NCBI GenBank assembly: GCA_937858825.1
Contig: CALMAI010000018.1
Location: 1 to 46,564, forward strand
Source of the DNA: an uncultured Candidatus Peregrinibacteria bacterium
Lineage (GTDB): Bacteria; Patescibacteriota; Gracilibacteria; UBA1369
DNA: 46,564 nucleotides
Direction: 5' to 3'
Both the position numbers and the translations under genes were made by a program. The notes beneath the pieces are model-generated. The model saw only the letters and a program-made list of their open reading frames with translations, was not told the DNA's origin and did no database searches. The first letter of the stretch is position 1, and each line of letters opens with the position of its first letter. Positions 1 through 8,257 of the stretch are shown here, one piece after another.

Positions 1-276
1 TGTACGCAAAACAGACGCCAGCGTATCATCTTCAGGATTAGGTAGGCTTAGCGCGTAAGCATTTCCCATGTTCATAATCACCTGTTCACGAACCTCTTCA
101 CGCGCGGATTCATAATATTTCCAAAAATCCTCCTGCAGATCCTGCGGGACAATCGAACCTTTCGTCACAATTCTGTGAACCTTGTCATCAAACGACTCTT
201 TCTGCGGCTGTTCCTGAGTCACATCTTTTTCCTCCCCACCAAGGACCTCTTCATGTTTTGGTCCTTTTATAGCCAT
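1..276 (-). CDS. Partial hypothetical protein (N-terminal 92 residues)
   Basis: An open frame begins with ATG at 276 and runs off the left edge of the window, so only 92 residues are visible. I do not recognise the family. The visible part is hydrophilic and Glu/Lys/Gln-rich at its start (MAIKGPKHEEVLGGEE), followed by a predicted helical stretch with FWKYYESAREEVREQV. It has no signal peptide and no membrane segment. The start lies one base after the stop of the upstream rfbB gene, so the two are almost certainly co-transcribed and probably translationally coupled. Context suggests a role linked to sugar-nucleotide or envelope metabolism, but that is inference only. Confidence 0.6.
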   Translation of the reverse strand, partial: MAIKGPKHEEVLGGEEKDVTQEQPQKESFDDKVHRIVTKGSIVPQDLQEDFWKYYESAREEVREQVIMNMGNAYALSLPNPEDDTLASVLRT

Positions 277-277
277 A

Positions 278-1363
278 TTAACGTGTTGTTTCTAAAGGAG
301 TTTTGGATCGGATTTCAAACTGCGGAATTTCCAGCCGCCCTACAATGTCTTTCACCCATTCATTGTTTTCAGTGTACCAGTCGAACGTTTTCGCGATTCC
401 TTCCTGGAACGTCACCGACGGCTTCCATCCCAGCTCTCGTCCAATCTTGGTCGGATCCATCGCATACCGACGATCATGCGCTTTCCGGTCATTTACAAAA
501 GTGATCAAACTCTCATCCTTGCCCAAAAAGTCCAGAATAAACTTGGTGATCTCAAGGTTGTTGTACTCATTGTGCCCACCAATATTGTAAACCTCTCCAT
601 ACTTATCGCTCTGCACAATCAGGTCAATCGCCCGGCAGTGATCCACCACATACAACCAGTCGCGAACGTTCTTCCCATCGCCATATACTGGCACCTCTTT
701 GTCCTGCGAAGCCAGATTGAAAAAGAAGGGGATCAACTTCTCCGGGAACTGATACGGCCCGTAGTTATTGCTGCATCGGCTGATCGTAATCGGCATGCCG
801 TACGTCTCTTCATAGCTTAAACAAAGGATATCCGCCGCCGCCTTGGTGGCTGCGTACGGGCAGTTTGGTTTAATCGGAGTGTCTTCAGTAAAATAATCCT
901 TTGAACCCGTTCCCAGGTCGCCATACACTTCATCGGTCGAAATCTGATGGTACCGCTTCACATTATTGTGCCGCGACGCCTCCAAAAGATTGTACGTCCC
1001 ATTCACATTGGTATACAGGAAAGGATTCGGATCCTTAATCGACCGATCCACATGCGTTTCCGCCGCAAAATTGATCACCGTATCAAACTTCTCCGTCTCA
1101 AAAAGGCTGTTAATATAGTCCACATCGCTAATATCGCCCTGCAGAAAGGTAATAGCATCCTTTTCCAGCAGCGATTTCAAATTATTCTTATTCCCCGCGT
1201 ACGTCAGCTTATCCAGCACAAACACATGATCCTGCGGATACTTCTCTACATGATAATACGCGTAGTTGGAGCCAATAAACCCGGCTCCACCCGTCACAAG
1301 CACCTTCTTGCCGCCCTTTGTAAGACCGGCCGCACCAGATTGTATTGTTGAGTGTTCTCGCAT
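278..1363 (-). CDS. rfbB: dTDP-glucose 4,6-dehydratase
   Basis: This enzyme (RmlB/RfbB) converts dTDP-glucose to dTDP-4-keto-6-deoxyglucose in the cytoplasm, the branch-point step for dTDP-rhamnose and dTDP-amino sugars. The 361-residue protein is an extended short-chain dehydrogenase. It shows the NAD-binding glycine motif GGAGFIG (25-31), the dehydratase signature TDE (143-145) and the catalytic YxxxK (Y170, K174). The conserved SRCSNNYGPYQFPEKLIP block follows. The first 18 residues precede the usual start of the fold and are unusual; no alternative start codon is evident there. The gene is transcribed toward the left edge, one base ahead of an unknown gene. No rfbA, rfbC or rfbD is in the window, so the final sugar cannot be named; an FdtA-like isomerase gene lies about 2 kb upstream. 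Confidence 0.95.
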   Translation of the reverse strand: MREHSTIQSGAAGLTKGGKKVLVTGGAGFIGSNYAYYHVEKYPQDHVFVLDKLTYAGNKNNLKSLLEKDAITFLQGDISDVDYINSLFETEKFDTVINFAAETHVDRSIKDPNPFLYTNVNGTYNLLEASRHNNVKRYHQISTDEVYGDLGTGSKDYFTEDTPIKPNCPYAATKAAADILCLSYEETYGMPITISRCSNNYGPYQFPEKLIPFFFNLASQDKEVPVYGDGKNVRDWLYVVDHCRAIDLIVQSDKYGEVYNIGGHNEYNNLEITKFILDFLGKDESLITFVNDRKAHDRRYAMDPTKIGRELGWKPSVTFQEGIAKTFDWYTENNEWVKDIVGRLEIPQFEIRSKTPLETTR

Positions 1364-1376
1364 AATTCTGCAATAC

Positions 1377-1403
1377 TTTGTATTAATTAGGGGGATTTGT
1401 CAA
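1377..1403 (-). promoter_or_regulatory. Candidate rfbB promoter
   Basis: On the minus strand TTGACA (1398-1403) is followed, after a short 15-base spacer, by TACAAA (1377-1382), about 13 bases before the rfbB ATG. The -35 is perfect, but the spacer is shorter than the usual 16-18, so the -10 assignment is uncertain. The leader would be very short. Confidence 0.4.
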
Positions 1404-1425
1404 TATACTGTGATGGAATCAGATT

Positions 1426-1455
1426 TTGCCGAAACTCCTGACCTTAGGGTACACT
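1426..1455 (+). promoter_or_regulatory. Candidate promoter of the PIN-domain gene
   Basis: TTGCCG (1426-1431), an 18-base spacer and TACACT (1450-1455) lie 22 bases before the ATG of the PIN-domain gene. The 114-base gap therefore holds two divergent promoters, one for rfbB and one for this gene. Confidence 0.45.
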
Positions 1456-1477
1456 GTTACATATTTACATTGAGTCT

Positions 1478-3367
1478 ATGAAAAACAAATACGCCAGCGC
1501 ACTTTTGAATATAGCATTGAATATATCTCCTCATGCATCCAATCTACGAGATAAAATTTACTCGAATTTGGTTCTTTGGACTCTACACATTGAGGACAGA
1601 GAATTAAGCCTAAAAGAAATAAAAAAAGGATGTGCCAAAATTTTAAACAAGAAAAATTTACCGGAGGAAGCCATTGAGTCGGGTATTGAATTACTTTCAG
1701 GCGATAAATCAATCATTCAAAAAGGTAACAAATGGATGCTAAACCCTTCAACTAAAAATGACATCAGCAGAAAATTAGAATTCAATGAGAAGAATTACGG
1801 AAAAATCCTTAAACTTTTTCCATCAAGGATATCTCTAGAAAAAAAGAAAAAGTGGTTTTTAGAAGCATGCAAGGACTATTTTAGTGCAGACGCAGATAAG
1901 TTAGTAGCACGCATCAACAAGAAACAAACACCAGTTGTAAATGTTGCAGCAACTCTCAAAAGAAGCATTTCACAATTTGGATTAGCTCAATATGAAAAAG
2001 AACTAGTGCAAGGATTCATCGAATTTTTAACGAGTGAAGATAGAGACATTGAAGATAAAGTAATGAACAGTATGAATTCAATCCTTTCAGCAACATTGGT
2101 AGCGGCCAACATCAGCCCAGATTTACTTAGAATAGATAATTACAGAGGATGTAATATTATTTTGGATACAAATATTTTGTTTCCGCTAGTTTTTTCTGAA
2201 GATACAAGGATTGTTGAAGCCTTTGAAGCTCTGGGCGATATTGTCCAAAAATTTGGAATCAAGCTTTACGTTGCAGAATTTACACTTGAAGAATATGAAA
2301 GAGTAAAGGAAAGAACAAGAAATGAGTTCAAGGAAATTTTTAAAAACTATCCTAGGCAAGCAATAAACAGCATGAGTAGAAATAGCGGCTTTGCAAGAAC
2401 TGTTTTAGACACAAAGTGCAAAACAGAAGAAGATATAGATCGTTGCTTTAACACTACAATGGAAGCTCCATCAACAATTGGAGAAGCAAAAATCTCTAAA
2501 CTCACGGGGGATGAGCTTAGTGGAAGCACCTACAACATATCTAAAGATAAAACACTTTACTCAAAAGTAGCTAGTGCATGGTTGAAGCACAGAAATGGGA
2601 AAAAACCAGATCAAACTGTCATTCACGATGTAAGGTTAATGAAATTAGTAGAAGAAATGAATAAAAAAGGGAAGACATTTGTACTCACAATGGACACTAC
2701 AATGGAAGCCTTGGCACTTGAACAAATAAGCGAAAAGGAAGATCCATTGTGGCAGAGTTTATATAGCCTAATCCAAATTCTAGCTCTTAATGCTGGTGGA
2801 ACTGATTTTGATCCCACAGATATAGCACCTCTAATTAGAATCTTTGTAGAGTTTGAAGAACTAGGAAAATCTTTCAAGTATGACAGGCGAGACATGCTAT
2901 TGCTAAGTGAAAAGAAAGAGAGAATTAGGGAGCTCCCTCCTTCAACAATTATTCACCTGTTAAATAAATACCATAAGGCAAGGATGACACAAACTGACGT
3001 CGCTCAATTAAAAGAAATCGAATTAGAAATTGATAGAGCACTTATTCGTACAAGCTCCGACCATGATCAAACAATTCAAGAAAAAGATGAGGAGATTAAT
3101 AGGCTCCAAAAAGAAAATATTGAAAAGGATACAACTATTAGGGATGGAGAAGTTTTAAAACTTTGGATCCTGTTTTCGCTAAAGACGTTTTTTGCGTTTT
3201 TTATATCAATATTTCTTTATCTGCTGTTTAACGGTGAGATACACGAGGCAATAAGGCTCGATCAAAGATTTTTACTCTTTCAGATGTTAATAGAGATAGG
3301 TGCACCAGCCATCTATATTTGGAAAAGTTTTTTTAAGACAATTGATTCTATAAAGAAACTCAACTAA
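1478..3367 (+). CDS. PIN-domain putative RNase with C-terminal membrane helices
   Basis: I do not recognise a named family for the whole 629-residue protein. Its central part (about 225-410) looks like a PIN nuclease fold. Acidic residues are spaced as in PIN enzymes: D230 in ILDTNILFPL, E271/E272 in FTLEEYE, D384 in VIHDVRLMKL and D406 in FVLTMDTTME. The N-terminal 220 residues are helical and may include a winged-helix-like segment near 40-90. A charged coiled coil (about 505-555) leads to two hydrophobic segments (about 562-584 and 598-616), so the nuclease would be held at the inner face of the membrane. Base composition is visibly more AT-rich than its neighbours. It is transcribed against the flanking minus-strand genes and separates fdtA from rfbB, which suggests acquisition by transfer. 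A defence or toxin role is possible but unproven. Confidence 0.75.
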   Translation: MKNKYASALLNIALNISPHASNLRDKIYSNLVLWTLHIEDRELSLKEIKKGCAKILNKKNLPEEAIESGIELLSGDKSIIQKGNKWMLNPSTKNDISRKLEFNEKNYGKILKLFPSRISLEKKKKWFLEACKDYFSADADKLVARINKKQTPVVNVAATLKRSISQFGLAQYEKELVQGFIEFLTSEDRDIEDKVMNSMNSILSATLVAANISPDLLRIDNYRGCNIILDTNILFPLVFSEDTRIVEAFEALGDIVQKFGIKLYVAEFTLEEYERVKERTRNEFKEIFKNYPRQAINSMSRNSGFARTVLDTKCKTEEDIDRCFNTTMEAPSTIGEAKISKLTGDELSGSTYNISKDKTLYSKVASAWLKHRNGKKPDQTVIHDVRLMKLVEEMNKKGKTFVLTMDTTMEALALEQISEKEDPLWQSLYSLIQILALNAGGTDFDPTDIAPLIRIFVEFEELGKSFKYDRRDMLLLSEKKERIRELPPSTIIHLLNKYHKARMTQTDVAQLKEIELEIDRALIRTSSDHDQTIQEKDEEINRLQKENIEKDTTIRDGEVLKLWILFSLKTFFAFFISIFLYLLFNGEIHEAIRLDQRFLLFQMLIEIGAPAIYIWKSFFKTIDSIKKLN

Positions 3368-3399
3368 AAAGAGCTGTATTTATACCCAGCCACAGCCCC

Positions 3400-3789
3400 C
3401 TATCTAAGAGCCAAAAACTCCTCCAAATCATAAATATACTTGTCCGGCTCATAGTTGAGCGAAGAAACCGCCATCAGCACCGATCCTTCTGAAAAATCGG
3501 TGAATTCACGCCAGCACATCCCTTCCATTTGGAGCGCTTCGCCAGGGCCATTCAGCTCAAACTCCTGCCATTTTTCGCCATCGTGGATGCGCGCTTTGCA
3601 CGATCCCTGCATGCACACATAAATCTTCTTTTCGCCGCGCACCGCATGCCCGCCCCGATCCAACTTGGTATCGGTGACGTAGTAAATGCGCTTCACATCC
3701 CAGTCGATAAAATCCTTCAACTCAAGAACCGTGAGCTTTCCACGCTCATCTTCATGGGTTGGCAACTGAATGCGTTTAATTTTCTCCAT
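3400..3789 (-). CDS. FdtA/WxcM-like dTDP-sugar 3,4-ketoisomerase family protein
   Basis: The 129-residue protein is a single cupin domain of the FdtA/QdtA/WxcM-C family. Characterised members isomerise dTDP-4-keto-6-deoxyglucose, the RfbB product, to the 3-keto sugar. Family features include KRIYYVTDT, DRGGHA, the strand IYVCMQGSCK, MCWREFTDFSEGSVL and the C-terminal YIYDLEEFL. The family normally has two histidines in RGxHAHK. Here H48 is kept but the second is V50 (GGHAVRG), so isomerase activity may be altered or lost. The start lies two bases after the infB stop, indicating co-transcription with infB. The PIN-domain gene now separates it from rfbB, although the chemistry links the two. 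Family assignment is firm; the exact reaction is not. Confidence 0.85.
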   Translation of the reverse strand: MEKIKRIQLPTHEDERGKLTVLELKDFIDWDVKRIYYVTDTKLDRGGHAVRGEKKIYVCMQGSCKARIHDGEKWQEFELNGPGEALQMEGMCWREFTDFSEGSVLMAVSSLNYEPDKYIYDLEEFLALR

Positions 3790-3791
3790 AG

Positions 3792-5954
3792 TTACAGTGT
3801 TCGAACACGTTGTTCGGTCTTGTAGGCCTCAAGAACATCACCCTCTTCCAACTTCAATTCACCCTGGAACATAATTCCACATTCCTGATTTTCCGCTACC
3901 TCATGCACATTTTCATCACCTTTTCGTAGCGCCCCAACTCGACCTTCACCAATCAACTCCTCATTGCGGAACACGCGCACCTTCACCTTCTCCATATGCC
4001 CGGACTCCACCTTACACCCAACAATCATCTCTTTCTTTTTGGTCATGAACACCTGCTTCACCTTGGCCTTCCCAAGAATCACCTCTACATCTTCCGGCTC
4101 CAGCATCCCGTTCAAAATGTTGCGGATGTCTTCCAGCAGTTTGTAAATAATGTCGTAGTGGAGGATCTCTACATTCTCACGTTCGGCCACACGCTTCACC
4201 TGGATATTCGCGTCCACATGGAAGCCCATCACAATTCCTCCTCCGGCCGCAGCCATCATTACGTCCGATTCAGTCACGTTTCCAACTCCGGAAAGGATGA
4301 TTCGCACGCCAACATCTTCATGTTTGATCTCTGCCAGCGACTCTTTGAGCGCTTCCAATGATCCTTTGGTGTCAGCCTTCAAAACGAGCTTCAACTGTTT
4401 GAGCTGACCGGAACTAATTTGTGAAATAATCTGTCCCACACCACGCTTGGACAGGATCTCTGCCTGCTGCAAAGTGTGAACGTGTTGCGCCTGCGTTCGC
4501 GCCGCTTTTTCACCAGCCACCACCTGGAAAATATCTCCACTGTGTGGCGCTGCTTCCAATCCGGCAATAAAAATCGGGGTCGATGGCCCCGCCTTCTTCA
4601 AATTCTTTCCAGTGTGATCTTTCATCACCTTAATTTTTCCAAACGTGCTCCCAACCACAATATTGTCCATAATGTTGAGCGTTCCACTGTTCACAATCAC
4701 GGTGGCAACCGGCCCAAGACTCTTGTCCAGGTGCGCCTCGATCACCGTTCCAACAGCGGTTCTATCCGGATTGGCCTTCAGGTCTTCCAGATCTGCCACC
4801 AGCAAAATCATATCCAAAAGATGATCCATGCCCTGACCGGTTTTCGCCGAAACAGGAGCCATAATCGTCTTTCCACCCCACTCCTCCGGTACCAGATCGT
4901 ATTCACCCAGTTCACCCTTTACACGGTCTGGATCCGCTCCCTGTTTGTCCATTTTGTTGATCGCCACAATAATCGGCACGCCAGCTTCCTGCGCGTGCTG
5001 AATCGCTTCAATAGTTTGTGGTTTTACGCCTTCATCGGCCGCCACCACCAAAATGGCAATGTCGGTCACCTTGGCTCCACGCGCGCGCATAGCGGTAAAC
5101 GCTTCGTGCCCGGGAGTGTCCAGGAAGGTGATTTTTCGGTCATTTTTTTCAACCTGATACGCCGCAATGTGCTGCGTGATTCCTCCAGACTCTCCAGAAA
5201 CAACGTTCGCCTCACGAATGTAGTCCAAAAGGGATGTTTTTCCGTGGTCAACGTGTCCCATCACCACCACAATTGGCGGACGTTCCTTCAAATCTTCTGC
5301 TGCCTCTTCTTTCAAAAGCGCGTCCAGATCTCCTTTAAACACATCTTCCGCGCTCGCTTCAGACTGTTTCTTTTTCAATGTTACACCTAAATCCTGCGCG
5401 ATAATCTGCGCGGTTTCAAAATCGATCTGCTGATTAATGTTGGCCAAAACACCATTTTTCATCAGCTCACCAATCACTTTCGCCGCCCCGATTCCGGTCT
5501 TTTCAGAAAACTCTTTAACAGAAATAACCTCTGCAATCTCGACCGCTCGGTCCGTCACCGGACCTCGCTTAACATCTTCGTGATGCCTCTTTTTCTTGTT
5601 ATCCTTTCCGGCTGTTTTCTTTCGTTGACTCTTCACAATTTCGCGCTGCATTTCCTGTGCGATCATCTCATCGTACAGTTCGGCCTCATCCCGCGGTGCA
5701 TCTTCCAGTTGCCCAAAAAGTTCCGCGTCGTTTTGCGTTTCTTCTGTTGTTGCTTTTTCTGCCTCTTTCTTTGGCGTTTCCTTCACAGCTTTTGGAGCTG
5801 CTTTCTTGGCCGGAGCTTTTTTGGCTGCAGCCTTCTTTGAAGAAGCGCTCTTGCTAGCAGTTTTCTTCCCAGGGGATGACCTGTCGGCCCTCGGAGCAGC
5901 TTTCTTGGTTGTAGACTTTGTCGCCTTTTTGGTCGTCGTAGCTTTTTTCGGCAA
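3792..5954 (-). CDS. infB: Translation initiation factor IF-2
   Basis: IF-2 is the GTPase that brings initiator tRNA to the 30S subunit and promotes subunit joining. The 720-residue protein starts with a Lys/Ala-rich low-complexity tail (1-70) and an acidic/basic linker, then an IF2_N-like domain (about 140-195). The G domain carries G1 GHVDHGKT (233-240), G3 DTPGH (279-283), G4 NKMD (333-336) and G5 SAK (369-371). The beta-barrel and C-terminal initiator-tRNA-binding domains follow. The start is a TTG at 5952-5954: no in-frame ATG exists between it and an upstream stop, and the next Met is residue 97, inside the acidic linker. No Shine-Dalgarno motif precedes it. A good promoter lies just upstream, and the FdtA-like gene follows after two bases. 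Confidence 0.97.
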   Translation of the reverse strand: MPKKATTTKKATKSTTKKAAPRADRSSPGKKTASKSASSKKAAAKKAPAKKAAPKAVKETPKKEAEKATTEETQNDAELFGQLEDAPRDEAELYDEMIAQEMQREIVKSQRKKTAGKDNKKKRHHEDVKRGPVTDRAVEIAEVISVKEFSEKTGIGAAKVIGELMKNGVLANINQQIDFETAQIIAQDLGVTLKKKQSEASAEDVFKGDLDALLKEEAAEDLKERPPIVVVMGHVDHGKTSLLDYIREANVVSGESGGITQHIAAYQVEKNDRKITFLDTPGHEAFTAMRARGAKVTDIAILVVAADEGVKPQTIEAIQHAQEAGVPIIVAINKMDKQGADPDRVKGELGEYDLVPEEWGGKTIMAPVSAKTGQGMDHLLDMILLVADLEDLKANPDRTAVGTVIEAHLDKSLGPVATVIVNSGTLNIMDNIVVGSTFGKIKVMKDHTGKNLKKAGPSTPIFIAGLEAAPHSGDIFQVVAGEKAARTQAQHVHTLQQAEILSKRGVGQIISQISSGQLKQLKLVLKADTKGSLEALKESLAEIKHEDVGVRIILSGVGNVTESDVMMAAAGGGIVMGFHVDANIQVKRVAERENVEILHYDIIYKLLEDIRNILNGMLEPEDVEVILGKAKVKQVFMTKKKEMIVGCKVESGHMEKVKVRVFRNEELIGEGRVGALRKGDENVHEVAENQECGIMFQGELKLEEGDVLEAYKTEQRVRTL

Positions 5955-5984
5955 AGGTAGGGGATTAAGGCTTTGAGCGTATGC

Positions 5985-6013
5985 AGTGTATTGAATTCAC
6001 CTGCAAAAGTCAA
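5985..6013 (-). promoter_or_regulatory. infB promoter
   Basis: TTGACT (6008-6013), a 17-base spacer and TACACT (5985-5990) lie on the minus strand in the 107-base gap between rmuC and infB. The predicted start of transcription is about 25 bases before the TTG start codon. infB can thus be transcribed independently of rmuC. Confidence 0.6.
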
Positions 6014-6061
6014 CGATAAATCCGCCTATTAAAGCCAAAACTTAAGGTTCAGGCATAATTC

Positions 6062-7165
6062 CTACGCATCCAGATTAGGCTTGTCGAGGCTCAAGACGTC
6101 TTGTACTTCTCCGCCTGCTTTACCATCGGTAATCTTATATACGTCCTTATCAATCTTACGGAACTCACCATACGATTGATTGTACATAGAGACCGTTGTC
6201 GCCAAATGTCCTCCCATTTTCTGGAGCTTCTCTTCATGGGATTTCAGATGCTTGGCAAGCTGAACCACATTTTTCTGAATCTCTTTGAATCCTTCTGCCA
6301 TTTTCATCTGATTCAGGCCTTGTAAAACGGTCTGCAGATACGCCACAAATGAAGAAGGGGACACAATAATAACCTTTTTGGAAAAGGCGTACTCAATCAG
6401 GTTTTGCGTATTCACAGAAGACCCAACAGTATTATTGAGCAGGTGGTGATACACTCCTTCCGCCGGAATATACATAAAGGCAAAATCCATAGTCTGCTCT
6501 TCGGGGCGCACGTATTTAGAGGTTTCATCAATACGCTTTTTAACATCACTCCTAAAATTCTTTTCCAAAGCCTCTCTCTTGGAAGGATCATTCTCTTGTG
6601 TCATTTCATTAAAATTCTCAAGTGAAAACTTGGAATCAATCGGAATAATCTGCTCTCCCAAAAAAATCACGGCATCCACAATTTCGCCATTCGCAAACTT
6701 ATACTGCATTTTATACTGCGCCGGCGTGAAAATTGCGCTCAACATCGACTCCAGAAAATACTCACCCAAAAGACCACGTTGCTTTGGATTCTTCAGAATA
6801 TTCTCCAGACTTCTCATCTGCTCCGCGAATCCCACCACCTGTTTATTGGTCTCATCCAGTTTAGTCAGTTTTTGAGTAACCTCCTCAATAATCTTGGCAC
6901 TCTGGCCAAACTGTTTTTGCATAGTCTGCAAGCTCTGATGCTGCTGTTTGTTCAGCGCCTCTGTAATTTTATCAAACCGGTCTTGAATCGTTTTTTGACT
7001 TTTCTGATCCCCCTCTACGACAGATTTTCGCAGATTTTCCACTACCTCCAACATCAGCTTTTGCGTTCCATCATCCTTTGGCTGGGCATTCGACTTCAAC
7101 AAAATAATCGCATAAATAAGGGCACCCAACAGCGCCAATCCCAAAGCAACAATCAAAATATCCAT
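6062..7165 (-). CDS. rmuC: RmuC-family DNA recombination protein
   Basis: RmuC limits recombination at short inverted repeats and is a predicted membrane-anchored nuclease. The 367-residue protein begins with one membrane segment (about 2-23). A long coiled coil (about 35-125) comes next, then the RmuC core with PD-(D/E)XK-like residues: E135 in GLLGEYFLE, D164 in IVDAVIF and D177-x-K179 in IPIDSKF. Downstream family blocks include FMYIPAEGVY and VIIVSPSSFVAYLQTV. It lies 66 bases downstream of rlmN and has its own strong promoter with a palindrome in the spacer. infB follows after 107 bases. Length and order fit the family; the physiological substrate is not established for CPR bacteria. Confidence 0.93.
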   Translation of the reverse strand: MDILIVALGLALLGALIYAIILLKSNAQPKDDGTQKLMLEVVENLRKSVVEGDQKSQKTIQDRFDKITEALNKQQHQSLQTMQKQFGQSAKIIEEVTQKLTKLDETNKQVVGFAEQMRSLENILKNPKQRGLLGEYFLESMLSAIFTPAQYKMQYKFANGEIVDAVIFLGEQIIPIDSKFSLENFNEMTQENDPSKREALEKNFRSDVKKRIDETSKYVRPEEQTMDFAFMYIPAEGVYHHLLNNTVGSSVNTQNLIEYAFSKKVIIVSPSSFVAYLQTVLQGLNQMKMAEGFKEIQKNVVQLAKHLKSHEEKLQKMGGHLATTVSMYNQSYGEFRKIDKDVYKITDGKAGGEVQDVLSLDKPNLDA

Positions 7166-7192
7166 ATCAATAAAGTCAAAAAGTATGCGTTA

Positions 7193-7222
7193 ATTATATG
7201 GTGAGCATATACTCACCGTCAA
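7193..7222 (-). promoter_or_regulatory. rmuC promoter with operator-like palindrome in the spacer
   Basis: TTGACG (7217-7222), an 18-base spacer and a perfect TATAAT (7193-7198) lie on the minus strand about 28 bases before the rmuC ATG. The spacer is almost filled by an 18-bp near-palindrome, GGTGAG-N6-CTCACC (7200-7217), whose inner bases also pair apart from one mismatched position. A dimeric repressor bound here would block RNA polymerase. It could also form a hairpin in rlmN read-through mRNA, but no T-run follows. Confidence 0.7.
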
Positions 7223-7231
7223 GATCAGTTT

Positions 7232-8248
7232 TTATGTATTCTTCTGCGCCAGCTGCCCGCACGCCGCATCAATATCCTGCCCCATTGTCACACGCACCGT
7301 CACCTTTAATCCATACTCCTGCAAAATGTCCCGAAACCGGTAAATATTCTCTTTGGTGGTACAAGAAAACTGGCTTCCCGTAGGGTTGTAAGGGATCAGA
7401 TTAATGTGACACAGATGATCTTTCACCAGCTCTCCCAGCATGTGCGCCTGCGCTTCAGTGTCATTCACATCCTTCAGCATCACATACTCATAAGAGATTC
7501 GTCGCCGCGTCTTGTCCAGATACGTCTCAACCGCATCCATCAGCACGGTAATCGGCCACCTTTTGGCAATCGGCATGATCTTTTCACGAGTCTCCTGGTC
7601 TGGAGCGTGCAGCGAAAGTGCCAGATTATACTGTTTTGGCTCATCTGCCATCTTCAAAATTCCCGGAACCACGCCAGAAGTGGAAATGGTAATCCGCCTG
7701 GCTCCAAGCCCCAAATAGTCAGGATCACTCAGCAGATTCGCCGCCTCAATCACGCTGTCATAGTTCATAAACGGCTCACCCATACCCATAAAAACAATGT
7801 TCGTCAGCACCGCATTCTCTTTCTTCAGCAGTTGCGCGTAATACAAAGCCTGATCAAAAATCTCTTCATAGTTCAGATGTTTCAGCAGGCCCATCGTCCC
7901 CGTCGCGCAAAACCGGCACCCCATCTGACACCCTGATTGGCACGAAATACACAAAGAGTTCCGCCCATCCTGAAACCGCATCAACACCGACTCAATTTTC
8001 TGTCCGTCCATCGTCTCAAACAGCGTTTTATACGTATCTTTCCGGATAGAAACCTGTGTCCGAATCGGCTTAATACTCAAAATCGGAGCCCGCTCAGAAA
8101 GCGTGTCCCGCAAATCCTTGGGCAAATCAGTGCACTCCTGATAATCATCCAGAAGGTTGTGACACACATTCTTCACAATCTGCCGGAGCCGGTAGTCAGG
8201 CAAGCCAAGATCAGAAAGGATCTCCTGTAAGTCATGAATCGTTTTCAT
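7232..8248 (-). CDS. rlmN: Dual-specificity 23S rRNA/tRNA (adenine-C2) methyltransferase RlmN
   Basis: RlmN is a radical-SAM enzyme that methylates C2 of A2503 in 23S rRNA and A37 of some tRNAs. The 338-residue protein has the cluster motif CxxxCxxC at C107, C111 and C114. The second pair of reactive cysteines used in its ping-pong mechanism is present: C100 (seven residues before the cluster, as in E. coli) and C330 in DIDAACGQL. Further family blocks are FMGMGEPFMNY, RRITISTSGVVP, LALSLHAP and INLIPYNP. It starts nine bases after the helicase-nuclease stop, so the two are in one operon. Length is slightly shorter than E. coli RlmN, with a reduced N-terminal domain. Confidence 0.97.
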   Translation of the reverse strand: MKTIHDLQEILSDLGLPDYRLRQIVKNVCHNLLDDYQECTDLPKDLRDTLSERAPILSIKPIRTQVSIRKDTYKTLFETMDGQKIESVLMRFQDGRNSLCISCQSGCQMGCRFCATGTMGLLKHLNYEEIFDQALYYAQLLKKENAVLTNIVFMGMGEPFMNYDSVIEAANLLSDPDYLGLGARRITISTSGVVPGILKMADEPKQYNLALSLHAPDQETREKIMPIAKRWPITVLMDAVETYLDKTRRRISYEYVMLKDVNDTEAQAHMLGELVKDHLCHINLIPYNPTGSQFSCTTKENIYRFRDILQEYGLKVTVRVTMGQDIDAACGQLAQKNT

Positions 8249-8257
8249 AGTAGACAG

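Noticed and set aside
3368-3399. Possible terminator hairpin GCTGT/ACAGC between the PIN-domain and FdtA-like genes
   Set aside because: The stem is only five base pairs with a loop of about 15 and no T-run on either strand.
4476-5390. Long plus-strand open frame opposite infB
   Set aside because: It lies wholly within infB, has no recognisable motifs and shows the His/Arg/Asn-rich composition of an antisense shadow.
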